Shown here piece after piece: positions 18,358-29,284 of a stretch of DNA of 64,000 nucleotides. This stretch comes from Crocinitomicaceae bacterium (GTDB taxonomy: Bacteria > Bacteroidota > Bacteroidia > Flavobacteriales_D > Crocinitomicaceae). Made by a program: the position numbers and the translations under genes. A model generated the notes under the pieces. It was not told the DNA's origin, ran no database searches, and saw nothing but the letters and a program-made list of their open reading frames with translations. Location of the stretch: contig JADJGJ010000002.1 in the NCBI GenBank assembly GCA_016708105.1, positions 930,001 to 994,000 on the forward strand, read 5' to 3'. Positions within the stretch are counted from its first letter, which is position 1; every line of letters starts with the position of its first letter.

Positions 18358-20790
18358 ATGAAAAAAATTTTCATGTTGTTGGCATTGATTTCTGCAATAG
18401 AAGTCAGTGCGCAAATTCCGGGCTGTCAGGAAAAAAATCTGACTCATCTCACCACGAAAACATTATTCAAATCAGGCAATGAAGCTTTGCGCAGTGATAC
18501 CATCAATGTACTTGCGTACGATATCTACATGGATTTTACGTTGGCAGGTTCAGGTACCTTGAGTGGTTTTTGTGAGGTGAAATTCTCCCCACTGCAGAGT
18601 GTTTCATCTCTGAATCTTGACCTCTTACAAATGACAGTTGATTCTGTTGTAGTGCATGGTTCACAAATTGCGTATTCGTATAATGACACGTTATTGGTTT
18701 CACATTTTGGATCAGTTATCAATGCCGGACAAACGGATAGTCTCACGGTTTATTATCACGGTGCACCGCAAATGGATCCATCCGGCTGGGGTGGCTTTTA
18801 CATGACTGGCGGATATTATTATAATCTGGGCGTCGGCTTTCAATCTGATCCGCACAATTATGGAAGAGTATGGCATCCATGTTTTGATAATTTTGTTGAG
18901 CGTGCTGGGTATCGGTTCTCTATTTTAAGTAACAATAATAACACGGCATATTGCAATGGTACAAGACAATCTGTAACCAATGTGGGTACTGATAGCTTAT
19001 TGACGGTTTGGCAATTGGATGATGAAATTCCATCCTATCTTGCGTCTGTTGCGGTGGCTTCTTATACGCACGTGAGTCAGATGTATTACTCTAATTTGCA
19101 AAGCATGAATATTCCGGTTTGGCTCGCTGCAAAACCTGCTGATACAACTAATCTAAAAAATTCATTCATTCATTTGCATGATGCACTTTCTGCATTTGAA
19201 AATTATTATGGCCCTTACGTTTGGGAAAGAGTGGGCTATGTATTAGTACCATTTAACTCTGGCGCTATGGAGCATGCAACCAATATTGCGTATCCGCTTG
19301 CAACGGCTAATGGCAACACCACTTATGAAACACTTATGGCACATGAATTATCTCATCACTGGTGGGGTAATTTGGTAACTTGTAAAACAGCAGAAGAGAT
19401 GTGGATTAATGAAGGAATGGCAAGATATGCTGAGCACCTTTTTACTGAAGCGCTTTATGGATATGACGAATATATGGAAGCAATGCGCGCAAATCATTAT
19501 GATGTGTTGCACAAAGCGCACATTAATGATAGTGGATATTACGCGTTGAATGCTGTGCCAATAAAATTTACTTACGGTGATCACAGTTACAATAAGGGCG
19601 CTGATGTTATGCACACGCTGAGATCATACATGGGTGACACTGCTTTTTTCAATGCGCTGCAATCTATTCAATCCAATTTTGCCGGACAAAATATATCAAG
19701 TGAAGAATTTATGAATCATATCAATTCCGTCTCTTCAGTGAATGTGACAGATTTTTTTAATGCCTGGATTTTTCAACCTGGATTTGCCAACTTTAGCATC
19801 ACGCATTTGAACATACTTCCATCAGGATCTGATTTTCTTGTAAAAGTAGTTGTTGCACAGAAATTAAAAGGTGGTGCTGCTTATCATGAAAATGTGCCAT
19901 TGCAACTTACATTTATGGATGAAAATTGGAATGTGAATACGCAAGAAATTATTTTACCCGGACATTATGCTGAGTTTTCTTTTACCTTACCTTTCAGTCC
20001 GGTGTTTGCCGGTGTAAATCTCAATGAAAAAATAAATGATGCAACAACTGCCATTACTGAAACAATTACAGCTGAAGGTACTTACCAATTTAATTACGCC
20101 AATACAAGATTAGTTGTGAGTAATCTTACTGACTCAGCTTTTCTGAGAATTGAACATTGCTGGGTGTATCCTGATATGATGAATGTGCCTGATAACATTC
20201 AGATTTCAAGAGAACGATATTGGAATATTCACGGTGTTGATCTTGAAAATATTGAAGGCAATTTGCGTTTTGAGTTTAATGGAAAAACTATCATCAGTGG
20301 TAATTTTGATAATCATTTGCTGGTTGATTTGGGTGATCAGCCTTTCATTGAAGACAGTCTAGTGTTGTTGTATCGTCCTACAGCGCAATCATCGTGGCAG
20401 GTACATGATGATTATACCTTGCAATTTACCGGATCTCACACGGATAAATTTGGTTATATCACGGCAGAGACATTTGCTCCCGGACAATATGCATTTGGAT
20501 ATCGCACACACTCTGTAGGTATTCAGAACACCCAAAAAAATGATCGGCTATATTCTGTTTATCCTAACCCGGCTAATGATAGTATGATCATTGATTTGTC
20601 AAACTGGGATTCAAAACAGGTACAATTAACTGTTTTTGGTATTGAAGGAAAATTGGCAATGCAACAAGCTATTCAAGCTGGACAAAAAAATCTCATTGAT
20701 ATTTCAAACCTGAATGCAGGGACTTACATTATCACTATTTCAGATTATTCAGGAATGGTTATTGGATCAATGAGAGTAGTTGTTGAGTAG
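18358..20790 (+). CDS. Secreted M1 family aminopeptidase with T9SS domain
   Basis: The 810-residue protein starts with a signal peptide (MKKIFMLLALISAIEVSAQ). A GTG further upstream at 18313 would extend the frame, but it puts 15 residues before the signal peptide and is unlikely. The M1 zinc site is HELSHH with His329, Glu330, His333 and the third ligand Glu352, the exact HExxH-18-E spacing. The exopeptidase motif appears as GAMEH instead of GAMEN. The end is a T9SS sorting domain (SVYPNPANDSMIIDL). It probably trims N-terminal residues from extracellular peptides. It is convergent with the giant adhesin gene, 19 bases apart. Confidence 0.93.
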   Translation: MKKIFMLLALISAIEVSAQIPGCQEKNLTHLTTKTLFKSGNEALRSDTINVLAYDIYMDFTLAGSGTLSGFCEVKFSPLQSVSSLNLDLLQMTVDSVVVHGSQIAYSYNDTLLVSHFGSVINAGQTDSLTVYYHGAPQMDPSGWGGFYMTGGYYYNLGVGFQSDPHNYGRVWHPCFDNFVERAGYRFSILSNNNNTAYCNGTRQSVTNVGTDSLLTVWQLDDEIPSYLASVAVASYTHVSQMYYSNLQSMNIPVWLAAKPADTTNLKNSFIHLHDALSAFENYYGPYVWERVGYVLVPFNSGAMEHATNIAYPLATANGNTTYETLMAHELSHHWWGNLVTCKTAEEMWINEGMARYAEHLFTEALYGYDEYMEAMRANHYDVLHKAHINDSGYYALNAVPIKFTYGDHSYNKGADVMHTLRSYMGDTAFFNALQSIQSNFAGQNISSEEFMNHINSVSSVNVTDFFNAWIFQPGFANFSITHLNILPSGSDFLVKVVVAQKLKGGAAYHENVPLQLTFMDENWNVNTQEIILPGHYAEFSFTLPFSPVFAGVNLNEKINDATTAITETITAEGTYQFNYANTRLVVSNLTDSAFLRIEHCWVYPDMMNVPDNIQISRERYWNIHGVDLENIEGNLRFEFNGKTIISGNFDNHLLVDLGDQPFIEDSLVLLYRPTAQSSWQVHDDYTLQFTGSHTDKFGYITAETFAPGQYAFGYRTHSVGIQNTQKNDRLYSVYPNPANDSMIIDLSNWDSKQVQLTVFGIEGKLAMQQAIQAGQKNLIDISNLNAGTYIITISDYSGMVIGSMRVVVE

Positions 20791-20809
20791 TAGTGTTTTG
20801 AATGATCAA

Positions 20810-23800
20810 TTATTTCAGAACAGTTACATGTCCATAATATTCATGCTCTTCTAAATTTGAATCTACAATGATGCATTTCCATACGTATACATCATCCGGA
20901 ACACGAACGCCGTTGTAGGTTCCATCCCATTCAACAGTTTGATCTTCGGTTGAGAAAATCATTTCTCCCCAGCGGTTAAATACCATCAAATCATAAGAAA
21001 CTGCACCCCATGCATACCCGCGCCAAGTTGGGTTTTTTGTATCACCATTTGGGGTGAATGTGTTGGGAATAAAAAATGAAAATTCACCAAATACATATAC
21101 TGAATGAATTGCCGTATCTGAACATCCAAAATTACTGTACACAATTTGTTGCACGGCAAAATATCCGGTATCATTAAACGCATGCAATGCATTTACATCA
21201 TTGCTGTATCCGCCATCTCCAAAATACCATTCCCAGTTCATCGCTCCTGTTGACATATCATAAAATTGTACTTCCGGTTCAAGAATAGAAACTTGTGTAA
21301 AATACGGACTGAATTCTGCCTCAGGTTTTGGATACACAATAATTGGATAATCTACATATGAATTAAAATCACATCCTTGTGAAGTAGTTACCCAAAGTGA
21401 AACATAATATTGTCCCGGTTCACTGTAAATGTGTATTGGATTTTGCGCAAAGGATAAAATACTATCTCCAAAACTCCATTCCCAATTTGTAATAGAGCCA
21501 TTCAATACACTGGTTGAATCTGTAAATTGAACAACCAAAGGCTGGCATCCTGAAGTAACATCCGGTGTCCAATTGAAATCAGGGAAAGGATGAGTCTGCA
21601 CTAAATTAATCACAGTGTCAGTACACCCAAAATTTGAAGTGACAATCAACTCAACATAAAAGCTATCACTTGAAATTAAAAAACCATGTTGTGGATTTTG
21701 TTGTGATGACCCGGTTCCATCACTAAAATCCCATGACCAATTGGTGATAGTACCGCTTGAGATAGTTGACAAATCAGTGTATTGAATGGTATCTTGCGGA
21801 CATGCAACAGGTGCTGTGAAATTTGCAACCGGCGCCGGATAAACAATCACGGGTGAGGTATAAGAGTCTGAGCAATTTAATGCTGAAGTTACTGTTAATG
21901 TAACATTGAATGATCCCGAGTTAGTGTACACGTGAATTGGATTTTGAAGTATTGAAATTGGTGTTCCGTCACCAAAACTCCATTGCCATGCATTCACTGT
22001 CCCGTTTGCTATAACAGAAGCGTCATTGAACTGTGTAACTCCATTCTGGCATGCTGAGAATTCTATAAAATCGGCAACTGGCATATCCAGTACTACTACC
22101 GTGAGTGTTGCTGTGCTATTACATCCTGTACTTGATCCAACGGTGTGTGTTACTGTATATGTTCCTGGTGCAGCATACGTGTATGTTACATCTTCAGCAG
22201 TTGAGGTATTTCCATCACCAAAATCCCAGAACCAAGTATCAATTACTCCGGCAGAAATAGTAGAGTTATCTGTGAAGTTAAAACTTGATCCATCACAGAC
22301 AGTATCATTGGCTAATATGCCTGCTTGAACGTTGTTGCTAACAACAACAAATTCAAATGTCTGATCAGTGCAAACACCACCTGCTGAAACAAAAAGTGAA
22401 ACCGGATAAGTGCCCGGTGCTGCATAAGTATGCGTTGTTACAGGTCCGGTCATAGATGAAGTTCCGTCACCAAAATTCCATAACCAGGTATCCGGAAATC
22501 CTGTTGACACATCTGTAAATGTTGTCGGGCTTCCGGTGCAAACGGTATCTGCAATAAAATCTGCTACAGGTATATCAGATACATATACCGGATGAGTAAT
22601 TGAACTGTCACAACCATAAATATTGGTTACAAGTAAGGTCACATTGTATACGCCTCCATTTTGAAAAATATAGGTTGGATTTTGTGAGAAAGATGAATTC
22701 CCGTCATCAAAATTATAATACCAACTTGCAATAGGTGTTGGGTCAATTGTCAGATCATTAAATGTTGTGATAGAGTAGAGGCATGCGGTGTCTGCAGTAA
22801 AGTCAGGTACAGGTACAGTATAAACATCAACCGGAGTAATGAGGGTGTCCATGCAGCCCGCAGGATTTCCGACAATGAGCGTGAGTGTATACGTTCCGCC
22901 CGGATCATAAATGTGAGTAGGATTCTGACTGAAATCTAGCGGAGATCCATCACCAAAATCCCATTGAAAAGTTGTCGGCGCATTTTGTGAAATATCTGTC
23001 ATTTGAACAGGTTCACCGGCGCATACATTATTATAAGTAAAGTCAGCTTGTGGTTGAATTAATACACTCACATTTTGTGAACTTGTGTGCGTGCATCCAA
23101 AAATATTTTCAACCGTAAGGTCAACTGTGTATGTTCCCGGATTGGGATATATATGCGTTGGTGAAGCATTGTTGTCCAGTGCACTTGCATCACCAAAATC
23201 CCATGTCCATACCACGGCACCGGTTGAGTTATCTGTAAATATATTTGGATAAGTATGACATGCTGTTGTAGCATTAAAATCTGAAACCGGATTTGGATTC
23301 ACTGTGACATTGTGTGTGATAGTATCTGTGCAACCAAAGATATTAGCAACTACTAATTCTACCGTAAACGTGCCTGCGGTGGTGTACATGTGAAACGGAT
23401 TTGGGCCAACAACTACAGGGGTACCATCACCAAAATCCCACTGCCATGAAACGGCTGAAACAGACATATCAGTGAATGCCGTGAGAGTATTTAGGCAAAC
23501 AACATTTGAACTAAAATCTCCAGCAGGTAATGGATAAACTTCAACTGATGAATTGAGTGTATCAACACATCCATAAATATTTTCAGTAATGAGTTCAATG
23601 TTGTATGTTCCCGGATTGAGATAGGTGTGAACAGGATTTTGAGATGTTTCAATGGGCGATCCATCTCCCAAATTCCATTGCCATTGGTCAGGTGTTCCTG
23701 TGGTAAGATCTGTAAAATTTGTTGCCAAGCCCAAGCATGGGGTATTAGTTGTAAATGCCGGCGTGGTGCGCGGAAAAGCAATAACTGCTTGAGTAAATGA

Positions 23801-26800
23801 GTGAGTGCAGCCGCTTGCCGCATAACCTGCAGTAAGTGTTACATTGTAAGTACCGGCGGTTGCATAAATGTGAGTTGGATTTGGATTATTGGTATTATCT
23901 GTAAATCCATCTCCAAAATTCCATGACCATGTATCAGGTAAACCCAAAGATAAATCTGTAAAATTAGTTTCATCATTTATGCAGGTATCCGCAAAAATAA
24001 AATCTGCTGTGGGCACCGGCGTAACTGTGATAGGCATTGTGATGGTATCTGAACAACCATTCCCTGCCATGGCTATTAATTCAACTGTATAAGTTCCAAC
24101 TGCGGCATAAGTATGAGTAGGATTTTGAGTAGTATTTATTGCAGATCCATCACCAAAATCCCATTGCCATGATGTTGTTATTCCGGTTGACAAATCAGTA
24201 AAAGAAGATGCTGTACCAAGGCAAGTACTGCCTGTTGTAAAGTTTGCATCTGGCACTGCACTGACGTTAACAAGTTGTGTTAATGTATTGGTACAATTAG
24301 CAGGATTGGTAACTGTTAAACTAACATTGTATGCGCCATCATTTCCATAAAAATGAGTAGGATCAATAAAGTTACTTGTAGGGGAACCATCTCCAAAATC
24401 CCACAACCAATCAGTTACCCCACCCATTGATAAATCAGTAAAATGTGTTGTGTCAATTTTACAAACAATGTCAAATAAAAAATTTGCTGTTGGAATAGAA
24501 TCAATATAGATTGCATGACTAATTGTGTCAGTGCAACCGAATGGAGTGTATGCAATCAATTCAATTATGATGTCTCCGGTAATTGAATAGGTGTGTGATG
24601 GGCTTGGTGTTACACTTGTATTTCCGTCTCCCAAATCCCATGCATACGTATTTGCTCCGGTTGAATTATTTAAAAATCCTACCGGTGTTCCGGCACATGC
24701 AGTGTCAGGCAGTGGTGTAAAATCTGCAACCGGCAAAGGGTGAACTAATACGGTGAGTTCAGTACTGTCAACGCATCCAGCAGAACTTGTTACTATGAGT
24801 TCAACAGTATATGAAGCATCAATTACTGCGGTTGTATATGTTTCACTTGTAGGGGTAGGGCTGACAGAATTATTTCCATTGCCAAAATCCCAGTTGTAAA
24901 CATCACCTGGTAGGGCGGTACCCGTGTAAGTAAAATTCACATCTAGTGGTGAACATCCGGTTGCAGGTGTGAGTGTAAATGTCGGGTCAGGAATTTCATT
25001 CACGGTAATTGTTTCAGTGTCTGTATCGGTGCAACCAAGCACATCAACAGTGAGACTTATAGTTTGAACGCCTGCGCTGCTAAATGTTACCGGTGCAGGT
25101 GCATACACTGATGAACTTGCAGGCGTTCCGTTTTGAAAGGTCCATGTATATGTTCCTCCCAATGTTGAATTGTTTGTGAGTGCAACAGTTTCTCCTTCAC
25201 AAATGCTTAATGGATTTGCCGTAAAATCAGCAACCGGAATTGGCAGCACAACAACATCCATGGTCATTACATCCGGTCCGCAATATCCATTGACAGTTAG
25301 TGTCGCTGTATAGGTACCGGCTACATTATACTGAATGTTGTGCGGACCCTGATTGTTGTCTGTGCCGATACCAAAATCCCATGCCCATGTTAAATTTTCT
25401 CCATACGATTGATCAATAAAAATAATTGATTCTCCTTCACAAATTGTATCTGTTGTCACAACAAAATCTGCCAGCGTTTCAGGGTGAACGGTAATAATTT
25501 CAAGATCAACATCTGATCCGCAATGATTGCTGCCATTGAGTTGAATGGTATGATTAACCGGACTAAATGAGCCCGTATTGGTAAATATTTGATTAGGTAA
25601 ATTTGCCATATTGCCAACATAAACTCCATCTACATACCAAGCATAATTTATTGGTGGCGCATATGAATTATTTACTGTTGAAACTACTAATGGTGAACAA
25701 CCATCAACAGGGGTTGAAACTATGTCAACTACCGGAATGGTATCTATGGTTATGTTTGCTGTAATAGTATCTGTTCCGCATGCATTACCTGCAATCAAAC
25801 TGATGGTGTAAACTCCACTATTCGTGTACGTTTGCACGGGAGGATTAATCATGTTTGTATAGGTATTGCCATTACCCATATTCCATTGATAATTATTTGC
25901 AGGTGATGTACCGGTTGAGCTGTTTGCATACGTAACATTTTGTGGTGCACAACCTGCAGATCCGCCAAGACTGGTAGAAAAATTTGCATTTGGTCCGGCT
26001 ACAATAACAATTGGGCTGATGGTAGCGTTTGCCATATTGCAACTGTTGATTGCAGTGAGTGAAATGGTGTATGTACCAGACGTGGTGTAAAAATGTGTTG
26101 GTGGCACGGCTGAGTTTGTCGTAATGATAGTGCCATCTCCAAAATTCCAGGTGTATGAATTGGCGTTCACTGATAGATTGGTTAGGGTGCTCAGGTCATG
26201 TGGTGCGCATCCGCTATATTCAGTTATATCCAGTGTCATGGCGGCAGATACATATTTTTCAAAAACAACCGTGAGTGTTGCCGTGGAAGTACACCCATTA
26301 GCATGCGTAGCTGTCATGGTAACTGTGTAGGTTCCATAACTGGTATAGGTGTGTGGAATATCAGCAAGAGATGCGGTGGTGAAAGGTGGTGTACCGTCGC
26401 CAAAATCCCAAGTGTAACTTACGCCTCCGGTTGTGAAATTTGAAAACGTCACTATTTCTGAAGTAGATGGATCTGCCGGTAAAAGACAATTCGTTAAATC
26501 TCCATCGGCATCAACTCCTGAAATAGAAACTGCCGGAATTGGGAGATTGGTGACAGCATGTGTTTCTGTATTGGTGCAGCCGGGTCCGTTGGTTTGTGTA
26601 AGTGTAACGTTGTACGTTCCACCTGCTGTGTAGGTGTGAGTAGCATTGGTTGTTGTTGCTGTGTTACCGTCACCAAAATTCCACTGATAGGTTGTTGACC
26701 CCGTGGTACCGGTTGAACTATTGGTAAACGTGACAGGCAAACCTCCACAATCATTGTTTGGATTGAAAGTGAAATTGGCATTGGGTGTTGGATAAATTGT

Positions 26801-27142
26801 CACCACAACAGTAGCGGTATCGGTGCAAGGCACTGATGCATCAGATGCCACAAGCATAAACGTATAGGTGCCAACGGCTGAAATGGTTGAAGTGCTCGGT
26901 GCAGCTAAACCTGTTGTATTATCAAATGAAACGCCATTTAAAAACCATTCATAATCAGCTGTTGCGTTATTTGCTCCAGTACTTGTATTAACAAAGGATA
27001 TTACTTGTGCGCCGGGACCACAGATGTTAGTTTGCGATGTGGTGAATGAAGCGTTCACTTGAGGACACGCAGCATACATTATTTGTTCAAATAAGAGCAA
27101 ACAAATGAAACTTGTGATGACCGATAATGCAGTTTTTTTCAT
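20810..27142 (-). CDS. Giant PKD-repeat surface protein with gliding-type (CHU_C) T9SS type B sorting domain
   Basis: The 2,110-residue protein has a signal peptide (cleavage near residue 24) and about 24 PKD-like modules of 80-90 residues. Each is built around a W-x-FGDG core and an HTYxxxGTYTVxL strand. Modules 1 and 6 lack the FGDG loop, and modules 5 and 7-9 have degenerate versions. The last 90 residues form the gliding motility-associated C-terminal domain (FIPNTFTPNGDTKNPTW, then YDLMVFNRWGEMIFS and GVRVPDDVYVWK). This type B signal usually keeps proteins at the cell surface with a PorP/SprF partner. It is likely an adhesin. It lies 69 bases behind comEC on the same strand. Confidence 0.95.
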   Translation of the reverse strand: MKKTALSVITSFICLLLFEQIMYAACPQVNASFTTSQTNICGPGAQVISFVNTSTGANNATADYEWFLNGVSFDNTTGLAAPSTSTISAVGTYTFMLVASDASVPCTDTATVVVTIYPTPNANFTFNPNNDCGGLPVTFTNSSTGTTGSTTYQWNFGDGNTATTTNATHTYTAGGTYNVTLTQTNGPGCTNTETHAVTNLPIPAVSISGVDADGDLTNCLLPADPSTSEIVTFSNFTTGGVSYTWDFGDGTPPFTTASLADIPHTYTSYGTYTVTMTATHANGCTSTATLTVVFEKYVSAAMTLDITEYSGCAPHDLSTLTNLSVNANSYTWNFGDGTIITTNSAVPPTHFYTTSGTYTISLTAINSCNMANATISPIVIVAGPNANFSTSLGGSAGCAPQNVTYANSSTGTSPANNYQWNMGNGNTYTNMINPPVQTYTNSGVYTISLIAGNACGTDTITANITIDTIPVVDIVSTPVDGCSPLVVSTVNNSYAPPINYAWYVDGVYVGNMANLPNQIFTNTGSFSPVNHTIQLNGSNHCGSDVDLEIITVHPETLADFVVTTDTICEGESIIFIDQSYGENLTWAWDFGIGTDNNQGPHNIQYNVAGTYTATLTVNGYCGPDVMTMDVVVLPIPVADFTANPLSICEGETVALTNNSTLGGTYTWTFQNGTPASSSVYAPAPVTFSSAGVQTISLTVDVLGCTDTDTETITVNEIPDPTFTLTPATGCSPLDVNFTYTGTALPGDVYNWDFGNGNNSVSPTPTSETYTTAVIDASYTVELIVTSSAGCVDSTELTVLVHPLPVADFTPLPDTACAGTPVGFLNNSTGANTYAWDLGDGNTSVTPSPSHTYSITGDIIIELIAYTPFGCTDTISHAIYIDSIPTANFLFDIVCKIDTTHFTDLSMGGVTDWLWDFGDGSPTSNFIDPTHFYGNDGAYNVSLTVTNPANCTNTLTQLVNVSAVPDANFTTGSTCLGTASSFTDLSTGITTSWQWDFGDGSAINTTQNPTHTYAAVGTYTVELIAMAGNGCSDTITMPITVTPVPTADFIFADTCINDETNFTDLSLGLPDTWSWNFGDGFTDNTNNPNPTHIYATAGTYNVTLTAGYAASGCTHSFTQAVIAFPRTTPAFTTNTPCLGLATNFTDLTTGTPDQWQWNLGDGSPIETSQNPVHTYLNPGTYNIELITENIYGCVDTLNSSVEVYPLPAGDFSSNVVCLNTLTAFTDMSVSAVSWQWDFGDGTPVVVGPNPFHMYTTAGTFTVELVVANIFGCTDTITHNVTVNPNPVSDFNATTACHTYPNIFTDNSTGAVVWTWDFGDASALDNNASPTHIYPNPGTYTVDLTVENIFGCTHTSSQNVSVLIQPQADFTYNNVCAGEPVQMTDISQNAPTTFQWDFGDGSPLDFSQNPTHIYDPGGTYTLTLIVGNPAGCMDTLITPVDVYTVPVPDFTADTACLYSITTFNDLTIDPTPIASWYYNFDDGNSSFSQNPTYIFQNGGVYNVTLLVTNIYGCDSSITHPVYVSDIPVADFIADTVCTGSPTTFTDVSTGFPDTWLWNFGDGTSSMTGPVTTHTYAAPGTYPVSLFVSAGGVCTDQTFEFVVVSNNVQAGILANDTVCDGSSFNFTDNSTISAGVIDTWFWDFGDGNTSTAEDVTYTYAAPGTYTVTHTVGSSTGCNSTATLTVVVLDMPVADFIEFSACQNGVTQFNDASVIANGTVNAWQWSFGDGTPISILQNPIHVYTNSGSFNVTLTVTSALNCSDSYTSPVIVYPAPVANFTAPVACPQDTIQYTDLSTISSGTITNWSWDFSDGTGSSQQNPQHGFLISSDSFYVELIVTSNFGCTDTVINLVQTHPFPDFNWTPDVTSGCQPLVVQFTDSTSVLNGSITNWEWSFGDSILSFAQNPIHIYSEPGQYYVSLWVTTSQGCDFNSYVDYPIIVYPKPEAEFSPYFTQVSILEPEVQFYDMSTGAMNWEWYFGDGGYSNDVNALHAFNDTGYFAVQQIVYSNFGCSDTAIHSVYVFGEFSFFIPNTFTPNGDTKNPTWRGYAWGAVSYDLMVFNRWGEMIFSTEDQTVEWDGTYNGVRVPDDVYVWKCIIVDSNLEEHEYYGHVTVLK

Positions 27143-27211
27143 GTCAACCTGTGGTTGATCAGACGTATAATAATGTCTCTAGTTGCTGAAATTAATAAAA
27201 ATATTTGATGA

Positions 27212-29272
27212 TCAGAAATTCATAACCAAGGCCCCTTGTGATTTCAACGGATAATAAAGGAGTTCAGGAAATGAATTCAGTATAAATTTTTCAAACTTAC
27301 CAGACAACGAGGGTCCGCCAATTACGGGTTTATTATTTTTTTGTGCGTGTTCAAGAATTTCTTTGTGTATATATGAAATCTGATCTAAATAAAGGACATC
27401 AAAATTTTGAAACTGCTCAAGCCATATTCGGTCATGAATTTCTTGATTTATGAATAAAAGTTTTTGACCATTTATTCTGACTGACGGATTTTGTTCTGTC
27501 AAATAAAAAGTGCGGTCTTCATTAGTTTGATTTGATTTTTTAATGCGGTGCGGATAAACATGATATGAAAGCTGACTTTGTAAAGGAACTTGCCCGTCAA
27601 ATAAAAGTGAACATATTTCGCCGTTTTGAAAAATATCTGCTACAAATGAATGCTTGATTGAGTAGAAAACAATTTCTCTTTTTTCACTTTTATTATAGGA
27701 TTGAATACTGATTGAGAGAATAAATACGGTGAACGCTGCCACTGAGAGCAACAGAATTTTTTTTGATTTTTGAATGATTGCCCAGCTGATAAAAAATAAA
27801 AAGAAATAGAGTAAGAACATCTCAGCCTGGGTGATGCTTAATCCACTTGTGATAGCTCCAGGTAAATTTTCAATTAATCTCACACCTTCATTTAAAATGA
27901 TCAATAGCAAGTTCAATATCCATGCAATAAGTGTTGAGATTAGCGGAATAGTGCTTGTAACTAAAAACAAAATTCCTCCGGTGAGTGCCAGAAAAGAAAT
28001 TGGAATTACCACCAGATTTGCCAGAAGAAAATAATTAGGAAATTGATGAAAACAATAAATACTCAAAGGAAATGTTGACAGTTGAGCAGCAATAGAAACA
28101 GCAGTGATTTGCCATGTTTTTCTGAGTACAATATTTTCAGTCACCAACAAGGAATAAATTTTTGGATAAAAAAATACAATACCAATAACGGCAAGATAGC
28201 TTAGCAGAAATCCAAGATTAAAAATCACATGCGGATCAAAAAAAATAATTAGTACAGCTGAAGCCATCAACGATTGGTATACCGATGTATCCTTTTGCAT
28301 TTCTTTACCAATGAGCACAAATGAAAACATTACAGCAGCTCTTAGCACAGATGGAGATAATCCGGTGAGCGTGGCGTAGAACCAAATTCCGGTTAAAGCA
28401 AAAAGCAGAAACATGAACCTACCTTTTCTCAAGGAGCGAAGCGGTTTTAATACAAAACTTAGCATCAACATAACAATTCCTACATGCAAGCCGGAAACTG
28501 CAAGTACATGCAGTGCGCCTGCTGCTCCATAACTCAGCATTAATTCGTCAGAAATTGTTTCTTTATCACCAAGAATCAATGCTTTTGCTACTGCCTTATT
28601 CTCATCACTCAGGCTTGATTTATCAAATTGATCACTACACCATGATCTGATTTCATAGATAGTATTCAGCAAATAGTTTGCGCTGTTTCCGGTTTTTTTC
28701 CATGAACCCGAAAACAAAAAACTTTGCGCATAAATATCTTCATGACTTAGATAATTGGAGTAGTTAAATTCATCAGGATTTTTTGGATTCTGAACATCAA
28801 GAAATTTATGCTGACAAAAAATCTCATCACCATATTGAAGATTTTCTGACAATGAATCTCGTTCTATGTAAAGTTTGATATTACCAGTTGCTAGGTTTTC
28901 ATTGATTACCTGAACCTGTGCATCGCATTTAATCCATTTTTCTGAAATTACCGGCGCTGAACTAACTCGCAGTTGTGAAATTTCAAGTTGGCTGTCAAGG
29001 CAGAAATTTGTATAGTACGATGAACGATTCCGGCTGTCATGATATTGATTGAGTTGTATGCCAATCAGTACGACAGAAAAGAATGCAAGTGGTAAAAATC
29101 CGGCTTGAATTTTACTCATTATTTTTGCGCTGTACCAATACGCAAAAAGTGTACAAACTACTGCGCCAAAACAGAATAGAACAGAACAAGTAAAATCAAC
29201 ATAATAACCTAGTAAAATACCGGAAATCAGACCCACCAGTATGAATAGAATAACCGGTGTACGCGTGTTCAC
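27212..29272 (-). CDS. ComEC/Rec2 family DNA-uptake channel protein
   Basis: The 686-residue membrane protein has N-terminal helices and a DUF4131-type soluble domain (about 60-200). The Competence membrane domain follows with LSYGAAGALHVLAVSGLHVG (about 244-263) and many helices to about residue 525. This family forms the inner-membrane channel for single-stranded DNA in natural transformation. The last 160 residues do not show the HxHxDH zinc motif of the metallo-beta-lactamase domain found in many ComEC proteins. This short form is common in Bacteroidota. The gene lies 12 bases after the outer-membrane barrel gene on the same strand, so they are probably co-transcribed. Confidence 0.9.
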   Translation of the reverse strand: MNTRTPVILFILVGLISGILLGYYVDFTCSVLFCFGAVVCTLFAYWYSAKIMSKIQAGFLPLAFFSVVLIGIQLNQYHDSRNRSSYYTNFCLDSQLEISQLRVSSAPVISEKWIKCDAQVQVINENLATGNIKLYIERDSLSENLQYGDEIFCQHKFLDVQNPKNPDEFNYSNYLSHEDIYAQSFLFSGSWKKTGNSANYLLNTIYEIRSWCSDQFDKSSLSDENKAVAKALILGDKETISDELMLSYGAAGALHVLAVSGLHVGIVMLMLSFVLKPLRSLRKGRFMFLLFALTGIWFYATLTGLSPSVLRAAVMFSFVLIGKEMQKDTSVYQSLMASAVLIIFFDPHVIFNLGFLLSYLAVIGIVFFYPKIYSLLVTENIVLRKTWQITAVSIAAQLSTFPLSIYCFHQFPNYFLLANLVVIPISFLALTGGILFLVTSTIPLISTLIAWILNLLLIILNEGVRLIENLPGAITSGLSITQAEMFLLYFFLFFISWAIIQKSKKILLLSVAAFTVFILSISIQSYNKSEKREIVFYSIKHSFVADIFQNGEICSLLFDGQVPLQSQLSYHVYPHRIKKSNQTNEDRTFYLTEQNPSVRINGQKLLFINQEIHDRIWLEQFQNFDVLYLDQISYIHKEILEHAQKNNKPVIGGPSLSGKFEKFILNSFPELLYYPLKSQGALVMNF

Positions 29273-29284
29273 AATTTATCTTAA

